From Chromobacteriaceae bacterium (GTDB taxonomy: Bacteria; Pseudomonadota; Gammaproteobacteria; Burkholderiales; Aquaspirillaceae), in assembly GCA_030151505.1 (NCBI GenBank), contig JASLDQ010000159.1, forward strand, positions 1 to 9,542: a stretch of 9,542 nucleotides of DNA, given 5' to 3'. Position 1 is the first letter of the stretch; every line of letters begins with the position of its first letter. The notes under the pieces are model-generated. The model made no database searches, had not been told where the DNA came from, and saw nothing but the letters and a program-made list of their open reading frames with translations. The position numbers and the translations under genes are program-made. This document shows, piece after piece, positions 1-6,891 of the stretch.

Positions 1-194
1 TGTCCCTGTTCGCCCGCGAAACCGGCGAGGGCATGGGCTTCGAACTGGAACCGATGAACGCGCCGGCCGGCGAGGCCGACCACACCGGCCGCGCCCAGCT
101 CAAGGCCGTCGACAAGCAGGATGGCGGCGATGACGAGCCGCCTTCGGGATCCCGCTCCAGTGGCGGCCGCCCCAACCTCAAGATCGTCAAATAG
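1..194 (+). CDS. C-terminal end of an unidentified protein (partial)
   Basis: An open frame enters from the left edge and stops at TAG 192-194, giving 63 visible residues. The first part reads like a folded segment (SLFARETGEGMGFELEP). The last 25 residues or so are rich in Asp, Gly, Ser and Pro and end in the basic tail RPNLKIVK, so they are probably a disordered tail. Codon use is GC-rich like the neighbours, and a good terminator follows 20 bases later, which supports a real gene end. I cannot assign a family from this fragment. It converges on amtB and is unlikely to be co-regulated with it. Confidence 0.7.
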   Translation, partial: SLFARETGEGMGFELEPMNAPAGEADHTGRAQLKAVDKQDGGDDEPPSGSRSSGGRPNLKIVK

Positions 195-214
195 GCCGAC
201 CCGCTCCAAACCAG

Positions 215-247
215 ATGCCCCGCCCCAACCGGACGGGGCATTTTTTT
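215..247 (+). terminator. Rho-independent terminator of the left-edge gene
   Basis: An 8-bp GC-rich stem (ATGCCCCG at 215-222 paired with CGGGGCAT at 234-241) has an 11-base loop and runs directly into seven Ts (241-247). It lies 20 bases after the stop of the left-edge gene. Confidence 0.85.
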
Positions 248-265
248 GGCCTGGCGATCCGCATG

Positions 266-294
266 AAAAAAGCCGGGGGAATTCCCCCGGCTTT
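266..294 (-). terminator. Rho-independent terminator of glnK-amtB
   Basis: A perfect palindrome at 269-294 (13-bp half arms centred on GGAATTCC) is preceded on the + strand by AAAAAA (266-271). Read on the - strand this is a GC-rich hairpin followed by six Ts. It lies 24 bases after the amtB stop. Part of the palindrome's core would form the loop. It may also act weakly on + strand readthrough, since TTT follows it there. Confidence 0.85.
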
Positions 295-318
295 CCTGAC
301 AACAGCCGGCAGCCGGAT

Positions 319-1737
319 TTACTCGACGCGTTCGCCGTGCAGCACCACGTCCAGACCTTCGCGCTCTTCTTCGGGCGTCACACGCAGACCCATGACCATG
401 TCGATCAGCTTGAGCAGGATGAACGTGATCGCCCCGCAGTAGACGATGGTCACGCCCACGCCGATGGCCTGCGCCACCAGACTGCCTTCCACGCCGCCGA
501 TATCCTTCACCGCCAACACACCGGTCAGCAGCGCACCGACGATGCCGCCCACGCCATGGACACCGAAGGCATCGAGGGAGTCGTCATAGCCGAGCGCATG
601 CTTGAGGGTGGTCGCGCCCCAGAAACACACCACGCCGGAAACCAGGCCGATGATCAGCGCGCCTTGCGCATCGACGAAACCGGCCGCCGGAGTGATGGCG
701 ACCAGACCGGCAACGGCCCCCGAAGCAATCCCCAGCGCCGACGGCTTCTTCTTGGTCAGCCATTCGGCCAGCAGCCAGGCCAGCGCAGCCATGCCGGTGG
801 CCACCTGGGTGGTCAACATCGCCATCCCGGCGCGGCCGTCAGCCGCGGCCGCCGAGCCGGCGTTGAAGCCGAACCAGCCCACCCACAGCATCGAGGCGCC
901 GATGATGGTCAGCACCAGGTTGTGCGGCGCCATGGCCTCCTTGCCGTAGCCCAGACGCTTGCCCAGCACCAGCGCGCAAACCAGACCCGCGACACCGGCG
1001 TTGATGTGAACCACGGTTCCGCCGGCGAAGTCGAGCACGCCCATGCCGGCCAGCCAGCCGCCCGGCTCCCACACCCAGTGGGCGACCGGCACGTACACCA
1101 GCAACGACCACAGCGCCATGAACACCATCATGGACGAGAACTTCATCCGTTCGGCAAAGGCACCGGTGATCAGGGCCGGCGTGATGATCGCGAAGGTCAT
1201 CTGGAACATCATGAACACCGATTCCGGAATCGTGGCCGCCAGCGAGTGCACCGACAACTGACCGGCTTCCTTGAAATAGCTCAGACCATTGAGGAAGACC
1301 CGGTCCAGACCGCCGATCAGGCTGTTGCCCGGCGTCAGCGCCAGGCTGTAGCCGATGACGGTCCACAGCACCGTCATCAATCCAGTGATAGCGAAGCTCT
1401 GCATCAAGGTGGACAGCACGTTCTTCTTGCGCACCATGCCGCCGTAAAACAGCGCCAGGCCCGGAATGGTCATGAACAGCACCAAGGCGGTCGACACCAG
1501 CATCCACGCGGTATCGCCCGCGTTGATGGTGGAGGCAGCCGCCATATAGGGCCCCACCGGCGCTTCGGCCGGCGCGGCGGCGGGCTTGGCCGCCTCAGCG
1601 GGAATCGCCACCGGTGCAGCAGCCGGCGCGTCGGCGCTGGCCGTGGCGGCGGGCGTCGCGGGCATTTCCTCGGCGAATACTGGGGTCGCCAGCGTCATCG
1701 CCCCGGCGACCAGCAGGAGACTGAGCGTTTTTTTCAT
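319..1737 (-). CDS. amtB: Ammonium channel AmtB
   Basis: Inner-membrane channel of the Amt/Mep/Rh family (472 aa) that brings ammonium into the cell and is plugged by GlnK when nitrogen is ample. A signal peptide ends at VFA-E (22/23), as in E. coli AmtB. Residues 23-62 are an unusual Ala/Pro-rich stretch before the first membrane helix (about 77-97, ending GLALFYGGMVR). The pore twin histidines are H244 (GGTVVHINA) and H394 (FGVHGVGG). D236, F182 (FQMTF) and F291-S295 (FNAGS) match the conserved binding-site and Phe-gate positions. The C-terminal tail GLRVTPEEEREGLDVVLHGE is the conserved GlnK-responsive tail. The start at 1737 is preferred over the in-frame ATG at 1764, because it gives the signal peptide directly and has GGAG 8 bases upstream; the longer start would overlap glnK. 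It is the second gene of the glnK-amtB operon, 23 bases after glnK. Confidence 0.97.
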   Translation of the reverse strand: MKKTLSLLLVAGAMTLATPVFAEEMPATPAATASADAPAAAPVAIPAEAAKPAAAPAEAPVGPYMAAASTINAGDTAWMLVSTALVLFMTIPGLALFYGGMVRKKNVLSTLMQSFAITGLMTVLWTVIGYSLALTPGNSLIGGLDRVFLNGLSYFKEAGQLSVHSLAATIPESVFMMFQMTFAIITPALITGAFAERMKFSSMMVFMALWSLLVYVPVAHWVWEPGGWLAGMGVLDFAGGTVVHINAGVAGLVCALVLGKRLGYGKEAMAPHNLVLTIIGASMLWVGWFGFNAGSAAAADGRAGMAMLTTQVATGMAALAWLLAEWLTKKKPSALGIASGAVAGLVAITPAAGFVDAQGALIIGLVSGVVCFWGATTLKHALGYDDSLDAFGVHGVGGIVGALLTGVLAVKDIGGVEGSLVAQAIGVGVTIVYCGAITFILLKLIDMVMGLRVTPEEEREGLDVVLHGERVE

Positions 1738-1745
1738 GAATGTTT

Positions 1746-1750
1746 CTCCG
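1746..1750 (-). promoter_or_regulatory. Ribosome binding site deciding the amtB start
   Basis: CGGAG on the - strand, with 8 bases between it and ATG 1737-1735, inside the short glnK-amtB gap. It supports the MKKTLSLLL start over the ATG 9 codons further upstream. Confidence 0.75.
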
Positions 1751-1760
1751 TCAGGGCGGT

Positions 1761-2114
<354 letters not shown>

Positions 2115-2171
2115 TTACGGATTTACGAAGACGGGCGACAACGCCGCGCCAAGAGTTACCGAAGTGGGTCC

Positions 2172-2187
2172 AGCAGATTCCGTGCCA
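2172..2187 (-). promoter_or_regulatory. Sigma-54 promoter of glnK-amtB
   Basis: On the - strand the sequence reads TGGCACG-GAAT-CTGCT. The consensus is TGGCACG-N4-TTGCW, so only one base (C for T in the -12 element) differs, and the GG and GC cores have the correct spacing. Transcription would start near 2162, giving a leader of about 60 bases before glnK. RpoN with NtrC is the known mode of control of glnK-amtB in proteobacteria. Confidence 0.85.
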
Positions 2188-2227
2188 ACCCCGTGTCATG
2201 CCGGCCCGAATGCCGGCTGGACAGCCT

Positions 2228-2244
2228 CGCACCAGTCTGCGGCG
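2228..2244 (-). promoter_or_regulatory. Possible weak second NtrC site
   Basis: One half, TGGTGCG on the - strand, fits the NtrC consensus well; the other half (CGCCGC) fits poorly. It lies between the strong NtrC palindrome and the sigma-54 promoter, about 75 bases upstream of the predicted start. NtrC enhancers often come in pairs, but this one rests on a half site only. Confidence 0.3.
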
Positions 2245-2319
2245 GGCAGACTCGGCCCCCATTTTCAAAGCCAACATGCCAAAATCATACTCGTACCCAA
2301 GCCGAACGCCATCACAATA

Positions 2320-2336
2320 CGCACCAAAACAGTGCA
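2320..2336 (-). promoter_or_regulatory. NtrC binding site (enhancer of glnK-amtB)
   Basis: On the - strand: TGCACTGTTTTGGTGCG. It matches the NtrC pattern TGCACY-N4-TGGTGCA at every defined base but the last. Its centre is about 165 bases upstream of the predicted glnK start point, within the usual enhancer range. An AT-richer stretch between it and the promoter (about 2262-2300) could help DNA bending; I see only a poor IHF match (AATCAT at 2283) there. The site ends 25 bases before the likely -10 of the divergent ubiK promoter. Confidence 0.8.
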
Positions 2337-2338
2337 AC

Positions 2339-2367
2339 CCAGGCTCCACCCGCTTTTTTGCTACACT
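2339..2367 (+). promoter_or_regulatory. Probable sigma-70 promoter of ubiK-yifB
   Basis: TACACT (2362-2367), in the context TTGCTACACT, is a good -10 box 30 bases before the ubiK ATG. The -35 region at 17-base spacing (CCCAGG) is poor, so the promoter is weak or activator-assisted. No better candidate is visible in the gap. Confidence 0.4.
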
Positions 2368-2396
2368 GCGAGTCGTCAACCCGAGGAGTCTCCGCC

Positions 2397-2696
2397 ATGC
2401 TCAGCCAGAAGCTTTTCGACGAACTGTCGAACAAAATCAGCGAAACCATCGCCGCCAGCCCGGCCAAGGATCTGGAGAAGAATGTCCGTTCGATGATGGG
2501 CGCGGCCTTCACCCGCATGGATCTGGTCACGCGCGAGGAATTCGACGTCCAGCAGGAAGTGCTGGCCCGCACCCGCGAGAAGCTGAACGAGCTGGAAGCC
2601 CGTCTTGCCAGACTGGAAGCCAGCGTGTTCCCGGCCGAAACCGCCGAAGCCGCGGCACAGACGGAAGAAGGCCAGGCCAGCCAGGGCCTGTCCTGA
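2397..2696 (+). CDS. ubiK: Ubiquinone biosynthesis accessory factor UbiK
   Basis: Small protein (99 aa) of the BMFP/YqiC family. UbiK binds UbiJ and assists the soluble ubiquinone biosynthesis complex under aerobic conditions. The N-terminal half (1-40) is an amphipathic region; residues 41-76 hold the family signature (MDLVTREEFDVQQEVL, then a heptad-rich NELEARLARLE) and form the trimeric coiled coil. The last 22 residues are Ala/Glu/Gln-rich and probably disordered. GAGGAG (2383-2388) lies 8 bases before the ATG, which fixes this start inside a much longer open frame. It is followed 13 bases later by yifB, likely in one transcript, and is divergent from glnK. Confidence 0.92.
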   Translation: MLSQKLFDELSNKISETIAASPAKDLEKNVRSMMGAAFTRMDLVTREEFDVQQEVLARTREKLNELEARLARLEASVFPAETAEAAAQTEEGQASQGLS

Positions 2697-2709
2697 CCCG
2701 GCGCCGCCC

Positions 2710-4209
2710 GTGAGCGTTGCCGTCGTCCGCAGCCGGGCACTCGCCGGCGTGGCTGCCCCCGAAGTCATGGTCGAGGTACACCTCGCCAACGGCCTACCCT
2801 CGCTCACGCTGGTGGGCTTGCCCGATACCGAGGTCAAGGAAGCGCGCGACCGCGTCCGCGCCGCCCTGCAAACCTCCGGCTTCGAACTGCCGGCCCGCCG
2901 GATCACCATCAATCTCGCACCCGCCGACCTGCCCAAGGATTCCGGCCGTTTCGATCTGCCGATTGCACTGGGCATCCTGGCCGCCAGCGGCCAGATTCCG
3001 GCCACCGCGCTGGATCAGTACGAGTTTGCCGGCGAGCTCGGCCTGACCGGCCAGTTGCGTCCGGTGCGCGGCGCGCTAGCGATGGCCTGCGCCGCTGCCC
3101 GCAGCGGGCGCCATTTCCTGCTGCCCGCCGCCAGCGCGGCGGAGGCGGCGCTGGCCGGCGACGGCATCGCCATACTGGCGGCCGCTTCCCTGCTCGAAGC
3201 CTGCGCCCACCTTGATGGCCGCGCCACGCTCCCGCCCTTCGTCGCCCCGGCACCCGCCCGCGACCTCGCGCCGCCCCTTCCCGACCTCGCCGATGTGAAA
3301 GGCCAGCAAAGCGCCCGCCGGGCGCTGGAAATCGCCGCGGCAGGACGGCATTCCCTCCTGCTGTTCGGTCCGCCCGGCACCGGTAAGTCGATGCTGGCCA
3401 GCCGCCTGCCCGGCATCTTGCCGCCGATGACACCCGCCGAAGCCTTGGAGTCGGCTGCGGTGCACTCGCTACGGCCGCAGGGCTTCGCGGCGGAACAGTT
3501 CGGACTCAGGCCCTACCGCTCGCCCCACCATTCCGCCTCCGCCGTGGCGCTGGTCGGCGGCGGGTCAGACCCGCGCCCGGGTGAAATCAGCCTCGCCCAC
3601 CACGGTGTGCTGTTTCTCGACGAGCTCCCCGAGTTCGACCGCAAGGTACTGGAAACCCTGCGCGAGCCGCTGGAGAGCGGCAGCATCCATATTTCCCGCG
3701 CGGCGCGACAGGCCGAATTCCCCGCCCGCTTCCAGCTCGTCGCCGCAATGAACCCGTGCCCGTGCGGCTATCACGGCCACCCGTCCGGCCGCTGCAGCTG
3801 CAGCCCGGATCAGGTCAGCCGCTACCGCGGCAAGCTATCCGGCCCCTTTCTCGATCGCATCGACATGCTGGTGGAGGTACCCGCCCTGGCAGCAGACGAG
3901 TTGCAACATGCCGCGGCGGGGGAATCCAGCGCCAGCGTGCGAACCCGTGTCGAACAGGCCTGCCAGCGCCAGCAAGCACGCCAGGCAGGCCCCAATGCCT
4001 CATTGCAGGGCATGGCGCTCGAACAATGTACCCGCCCGGACGACGCGGCCGCCAAACTGCTCACCCACGCCATCGACAAGCTGCGCCTGTCGGCCCGTGC
4101 CTATCACCGCATTCTCCGGGTCGCACGCACCATCGCCGACCTGGACAACGCCGACTGCATCGCGGCGGTGCATGTCGCCGAAGCCGTGCAATACCGCCGC
4201 CCGCTCTAG
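2710..4209 (+). CDS. yifB: YifB/ComM family Mg-chelatase-like AAA+ ATPase
   Basis: Cytoplasmic AAA+ ATPase (499 aa). Its Vibrio homologue ComM is a hexameric branch-migration helicase that helps integrate DNA during natural transformation. The ChlI-type N-terminal domain (about 1-150) opens SVAVVRSRALAGV, followed by GLPSLTLVGLPDTEVKEARD. Walker A is GPPGTGKS (220-227, K226) and Walker B is LFLDELPEF (D304, E305). The NPCPCGYHGHPSGRCSC segment carries four cysteines (C350, C352, C362, C364), typical of the family. LDRID (381-385) and the C-terminal lid SARAYHRILRVARTIADL follow. The GTG start 13 bases after the ubiK stop matches the usual family N-terminus; no clear Shine-Dalgarno precedes it, so translational coupling to ubiK is likely. 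Whether the host is transformable cannot be judged here. Confidence 0.93.
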   Translation: MSVAVVRSRALAGVAAPEVMVEVHLANGLPSLTLVGLPDTEVKEARDRVRAALQTSGFELPARRITINLAPADLPKDSGRFDLPIALGILAASGQIPATALDQYEFAGELGLTGQLRPVRGALAMACAAARSGRHFLLPAASAAEAALAGDGIAILAAASLLEACAHLDGRATLPPFVAPAPARDLAPPLPDLADVKGQQSARRALEIAAAGRHSLLLFGPPGTGKSMLASRLPGILPPMTPAEALESAAVHSLRPQGFAAEQFGLRPYRSPHHSASAVALVGGGSDPRPGEISLAHHGVLFLDELPEFDRKVLETLREPLESGSIHISRAARQAEFPARFQLVAAMNPCPCGYHGHPSGRCSCSPDQVSRYRGKLSGPFLDRIDMLVEVPALAADELQHAAAGESSASVRTRVEQACQRQQARQAGPNASLQGMALEQCTRPDDAAAKLLTHAIDKLRLSARAYHRILRVARTIADLDNADCIAAVHVAEAVQYRRPL

Positions 4210-4278
4210 GCCCGTCATGCGACCGGCATTTCATCGCACTTTCCCTGCGCGATCGCCCTGTTTTCCGTACAGATGGAA

Positions 4279-4307
4279 TCAACCGCGCGGTCAAGCCTCG
4301 CTATAAT
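4279..4307 (+). promoter_or_regulatory. Probable promoter of the SPOR-domain gene
   Basis: A perfect TATAAT (4302-4307) lies 43 bases before the ATG at 4351. The -35 region at 17-base spacing (TCAACC) is weak. The box lies downstream of an alternative in-frame ATG at 4273, which argues against that longer start. The rest of the yifB-SPOR gap (4210-4278) shows no clear terminator. Confidence 0.55.
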
Positions 4308-4350
4308 CCGTCTCCACCAGACGCCTCCCCCGAAAGCACCAGCAGACCCC

Positions 4351-5067
4351 ATGGCCACCCGCGATTACAAAAATGCCGGCCGCAGCCGCAATTCCTCCCC
4401 CTCACGCCAGCCTGCGCGCCCGAGCGGCAAGGGTGGCGGCGGCATTGGCGCCGGCATTCTGATCGGACTGATCATCGGCGTGGGCGTAGCGGTCGCCATC
4501 GCCTTCTATCTCAACCGCGCCAGCAGTCCGTTCGCCGACAAGGTCAAGCCGCGCGAACAAGTGGCACAAGCCCCGCGGCCAACCCCCGAGACGCTGGAAC
4601 CTGGCACCACGCAGCGCAGCGCCCCGGACGTGAGCGTCGCGGCACCGCCCGCGCCCGCCGAAGGTCCGGTCAGCCTGCCGCCGCCCGATACGCCGCGCCA
4701 CGGCAGCACGCCGGCCGCCAAGCCGGCCGAACCGGAAAAACCCGATTACGATTTCTACCAGATCCTCGCCGGCAAGAGCGAGGCCCTGAACGTGGACAAG
4801 CCCGCCGCCAACGACAAGAGCAAGGCCGGCAAAAAAATGTTCTTCCAGCTCGGCGCGTTCGCCAGCGAGACCGAGGCCGACAACCTGAAGGCCCGGCTGG
4901 CGCTGACCGGCATCGAAGCCAGCATCTCGTCGATCAACGTGCCGGACAAGGGACTGCTGCACCGGGTTCGCGTCGGGCCGTACTCCAAGCCGGAAGACAT
5001 CGACCGCGTCAAAGCCCTGCTCAAGAATGAAGGCCTCAGCCCAGTCATGGTCCGCGCCGACGGCTGA
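4351..5067 (+). CDS. SPOR-domain, FtsN/DedD-like single-pass membrane protein
   Basis: A 238-aa envelope protein. SPOR domains bind septal peptidoglycan stripped of stem peptides, so a role in cell division is likely. A short basic cytoplasmic N-terminus (1-30) is followed by one Gly-rich membrane helix (about 32-53) with an Nin-Cout layout. A Pro/Ala-rich periplasmic linker (about 56-132) leads to a YDFYQIL motif (133-139), common in betaproteobacterial FtsN-like proteins. The C-terminal SPOR domain (about 162-236) shows FFQLGAFASETEADNLKARL and HRVRVGPYS. The start is chosen because it lies just after the TATAAT box and gives the usual short N-tail; there is no clear Shine-Dalgarno. It may be the functional FtsN, but DedD-type proteins look alike, so no symbol is given. 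dsbA follows 37 bases later. Confidence 0.88.
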   Translation: MATRDYKNAGRSRNSSPSRQPARPSGKGGGGIGAGILIGLIIGVGVAVAIAFYLNRASSPFADKVKPREQVAQAPRPTPETLEPGTTQRSAPDVSVAAPPAPAEGPVSLPPPDTPRHGSTPAAKPAEPEKPDYDFYQILAGKSEALNVDKPAANDKSKAGKKMFFQLGAFASETEADNLKARLALTGIEASISSINVPDKGLLHRVRVGPYSKPEDIDRVKALLKNEGLSPVMVRADG

Positions 5068-5104
5068 ACCCGACTCCTGCGACACTCCACCAAGGAAATC
5101 CAAG

Positions 5105-5716
5105 ATGAAAAAATGGTTGTTGAGCTTGATGATGTTCGCTTCGGCGAGCGCTTTCGCCGCCATCAAGGAAGGCGTTGACTACACCGTGCTGCCACAGGCG
5201 CAGCCGGCGGCAGACCCGAAAAAGGTCGAGGTCATCGAATTCTTCTCCTACAGCTGCATCCACTGCTACAAGCTGGAAGGCAGCCTGACCGCCTGGGAGG
5301 CCAAGCTGCCCAAGGACGTGAGCTTTCACCGCCAGCAGATCGTGTGGGACAAGAACATGGAGGGCTTCGCCCGCCTGGCCGCCGCCATCCGCCTGAGCGG
5401 TCAGGAAGCCAAGCTGCACCGGCCCGCCTTCGACGCGGTGATGCGCGACAAGATCGACCTGCGCGACCCGAAGATTCTGGAAGGCTGGCTGGGTCGCCAG
5501 GGCGCTGACACGGGCAAGTTCATGCAGACCTACAACTCCTTCGGCGTGAACAGCGACGTCGCCCGCGCCAGCCAGATGACCCGCAGCTACCGCATCGAGG
5601 GCACGCCTACGCTGGTGGTCGGCGGCAAGTACGCCACCGTGGCCGCCGAGCCGGCCAAGCTGCTGCAGACCGTCGACGAGCTGATCGCCAAGGTCCGCGC
5701 TGAAAAGAAAAAGTAA
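5105..5716 (+). CDS. dsbA: Thiol:disulfide interchange protein DsbA
   Basis: Periplasmic dithiol oxidase (203 aa) that introduces disulfide bonds into exported proteins and is re-oxidised by DsbB. A signal peptide with hydrophobic core LLSLMMFASA ends AFA-A (18/19). The thioredoxin-fold active site is C51-I-H-C54 in FFSYSCIHCYKLE, and the cis-proline loop is EGTPTL (P168). Length and layout with the helical insert (about 75-155) fit DsbA. The dipeptide between the cysteines is Ile-His rather than the common Pro-His. AAGGAA (5092-5097) lies 7 bases before the ATG. The 37-base gap after the SPOR gene suggests co-transcription. The C-terminus is very basic (KVRAEKKK). DsbC/G and DsbL are less likely because there is no N-terminal dimerisation domain. 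Confidence 0.93.
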   Translation: MKKWLLSLMMFASASAFAAIKEGVDYTVLPQAQPAADPKKVEVIEFFSYSCIHCYKLEGSLTAWEAKLPKDVSFHRQQIVWDKNMEGFARLAAAIRLSGQEAKLHRPAFDAVMRDKIDLRDPKILEGWLGRQGADTGKFMQTYNSFGVNSDVARASQMTRSYRIEGTPTLVVGGKYATVAAEPAKLLQTVDELIAKVRAEKKK

Positions 5717-5733
5717 GCACCAAAAATACGTCG

Positions 5734-5757
5734 TCAGGGCAGCACGGGCTGCCCTGA
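5734..5757 (+). terminator. Perfect hairpin after dsbA, possible terminator or processing site
   Basis: A 10-bp perfect stem (TCAGGGCAGC with GCTGCCCTGA) closes a 4-base loop (ACGG), 17 bases after the dsbA stop. No T-run follows (TTGCCTGATC), so it may be only a partial terminator or an mRNA-stabilising hairpin between dsbA and uppP. It is symmetrical and could act on either strand. Confidence 0.5.
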
Positions 5758-5786
5758 TTGCCTGATCAAGAAGAAAGAGGTTTGTC

Positions 5787-6608
5787 GTGGATTTGCTGTT
5801 GCTCGCCAAGGCCCTGCTCATGGGGATCGTCGAGGGTTTGACCGAGTTTTTCCCCATTTCGTCCACCGGCCACCTGATCGTGGTCGGCGACCTGATCCAC
5901 TTCAACGACCGCATCGGCAACGTGTTCGAGATCGTGATCCAGCTGGGCGCGATTCTGGCGGTGTGCTGGGAATACCGTACCCGCATCGGCAAGGTCGTTT
6001 CCGGCCTGTCCAGCGACCGCAGCGCGCAGAAATTCACCCTCAACCTGCTGGTGGCCTTTCTGCCCGCCGCCATCGTCGGGGTGCTGTTCATCAAGAACAT
6101 CAAGCATTACCTGTTCAACCCGGTCGCTGTGGCCGTGGCGCTGATCGTCGGCGGTCTGGTGATCCTGTGGGCGGAAAAGCGCGACAACCACGTCCGCGTC
6201 CACGCGGTCGACGACATGACGCTCGCCGACGCCTTCAAGGTCGGGCTGGCACAGATTCTCTCGCTGATCCCCGGCACCAGCCGCTCGGGCTCGACCATCA
6301 TCGGCGGCATGCTGTTCGGCCTCGACCGCAGGGTGGCGACGGAATTCTCCTTCTTCCTCGCCATCCCCATCATGTTCGCCGCCACCTTCTACGAAGTGTT
6401 CAAGCACCGTGGCGACTTCATCGCCGCCGACCTGCCGACCTTCGCGGTCGGCTTCATTGCGGCCTTCATCAGTGCCTTCTTCGCCGTGCGCGGCCTGATC
6501 CGTTTCGTGGCCAGCCATACCTTCAACGTGTTCGCGTGGTATCGCATCGCCTTCGGCCTGGTCATCCTGACGACCTGGAAGCTGGGCTGGGTCGACTGGA
6601 GCGCCTGA
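5787..6608 (+). CDS. uppP: Undecaprenyl-diphosphatase UppP (BacA)
   Basis: Integral inner-membrane phosphatase (273 aa, normal length) that converts undecaprenyl diphosphate to undecaprenyl phosphate, recycling the lipid carrier for peptidoglycan and other surface polymers. Extra copies give bacitracin resistance in E. coli. The two family motifs are present: [17 protein letters not shown] (E16, E20, S26, H29) and PGTSRSGST (162-170, R166). Several hydrophobic helices follow, including 114-128 and 218-236. The start is GTG with AAAGAGG (5774-5780) 6 bases upstream; it gives the usual short N-terminus before the first motif. It follows dsbA by 70 bases containing a hairpin but no recognisable promoter, so partial readthrough from dsbA is plausible. 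Confidence 0.95.
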   Translation: MDLLLLAKALLMGIVEGLTEFFPISSTGHLIVVGDLIHFNDRIGNVFEIVIQLGAILAVCWEYRTRIGKVVSGLSSDRSAQKFTLNLLVAFLPAAIVGVLFIKNIKHYLFNPVAVAVALIVGGLVILWAEKRDNHVRVHAVDDMTLADAFKVGLAQILSLIPGTSRSGSTIIGGMLFGLDRRVATEFSFFLAIPIMFAATFYEVFKHRGDFIAADLPTFAVGFIAAFISAFFAVRGLIRFVASHTFNVFAWYRIAFGLVILTTWKLGWVDWSA

Positions 6609-6633
6609 ACGCGGCCCCCGTTACGCCGGGCGC

Positions 6634-6662
6634 TTGACAGGCGGAACGTTTCTCCCTATAGT
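6634..6662 (+). promoter_or_regulatory. Strong sigma-70 promoter of tRNA-fMet
   Basis: TTGACA (6634-6639, perfect) and TATAGT (6657-6662, one mismatch) are separated by exactly 17 bases. Transcription would start near 6669, about six bases before the mature tRNA, so the 5' leader is very short. The C-rich discriminator TCGCTCCTC resembles those of stable-RNA promoters under stringent control. Confidence 0.9.
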
Positions 6663-6674
6663 TCGCTCCTCTGA

Positions 6675-6751
<77 letters not shown>

Positions 6752-6756
6752 AATTC

Positions 6757-6787
6757 AAAAACCCGATGCCTAGGCATCGGGTTTTTT
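6757..6787 (+). terminator. Rho-independent terminator of tRNA-fMet
   Basis: A perfect 15-bp palindromic arm (6757-6771 with 6772-6786) centred on CCTAGG runs into six Ts (6782-6787), five bases after the tRNA CCA end. The five As on its left make it work on the - strand as well. Confidence 0.92.
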
Positions 6788-6835
6788 CTTGCCCGGCGTC
6801 CGGCCACCTCCGGCAGCATCCCCCTCCAGCCGGTG

Positions 6836-6841
6836 TAAAAT
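6836..6841 (+). promoter_or_regulatory. Possible -10 box of pap
   Basis: TAAAAT about 100 bases before the pap ATG is the only promoter-like element after the tRNA terminator. No -35 match is visible at suitable spacing (GCAGCA at 17). A start near 6848 would place a hairpin immediately in the leader. Confidence 0.3.
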
Positions 6842-6852
6842 GTCCAATGCAT

Positions 6853-6891
6853 CGATCGCCATCCCGGCAATGCCGGCGATCGTCCCTTTTT
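6853..6891 (+). promoter_or_regulatory. Hairpin plus T-run in the pap leader, possible attenuator
   Basis: Arms CGATCGCC (6853-6860) and GGCGATCG (6875-6882) pair perfectly around a 14-base loop. Five Ts (6887-6891) follow after GTCCC. An alternative inner stem CCGGC-AAT-GCCGG (6864-6876) competes with part of the outer arm. It lies 49 bases before the pap start, after the tRNA's own terminator, so it could end transcripts before pap or simply be leader structure. Confidence 0.35.

Noticed and set aside
2283..2295. IHF site between the NtrC site and the sigma-54 promoter
   Set aside because: The best match differs from the consensus in conserved positions; too weak to annotate.
4273..4350. 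Longer start of the SPOR protein at ATG 4273
   Set aside because: The TATAAT box lies inside this extension, and the added residues do not resemble the short basic N-tail normal for such proteins.
3756..5030. A 424-codon + strand frame bridging yifB and the SPOR gene
   Set aside because: It overlaps the ends of two confirmed genes in another frame and is Arg/Pro/Gln-rich low complexity, an artefact of GC-rich codons.
5045..6103. A 352-codon - strand frame across dsbA and uppP
   Set aside because: It is antisense to two genes whose active-site motifs are intact, and it has no recognisable domain.
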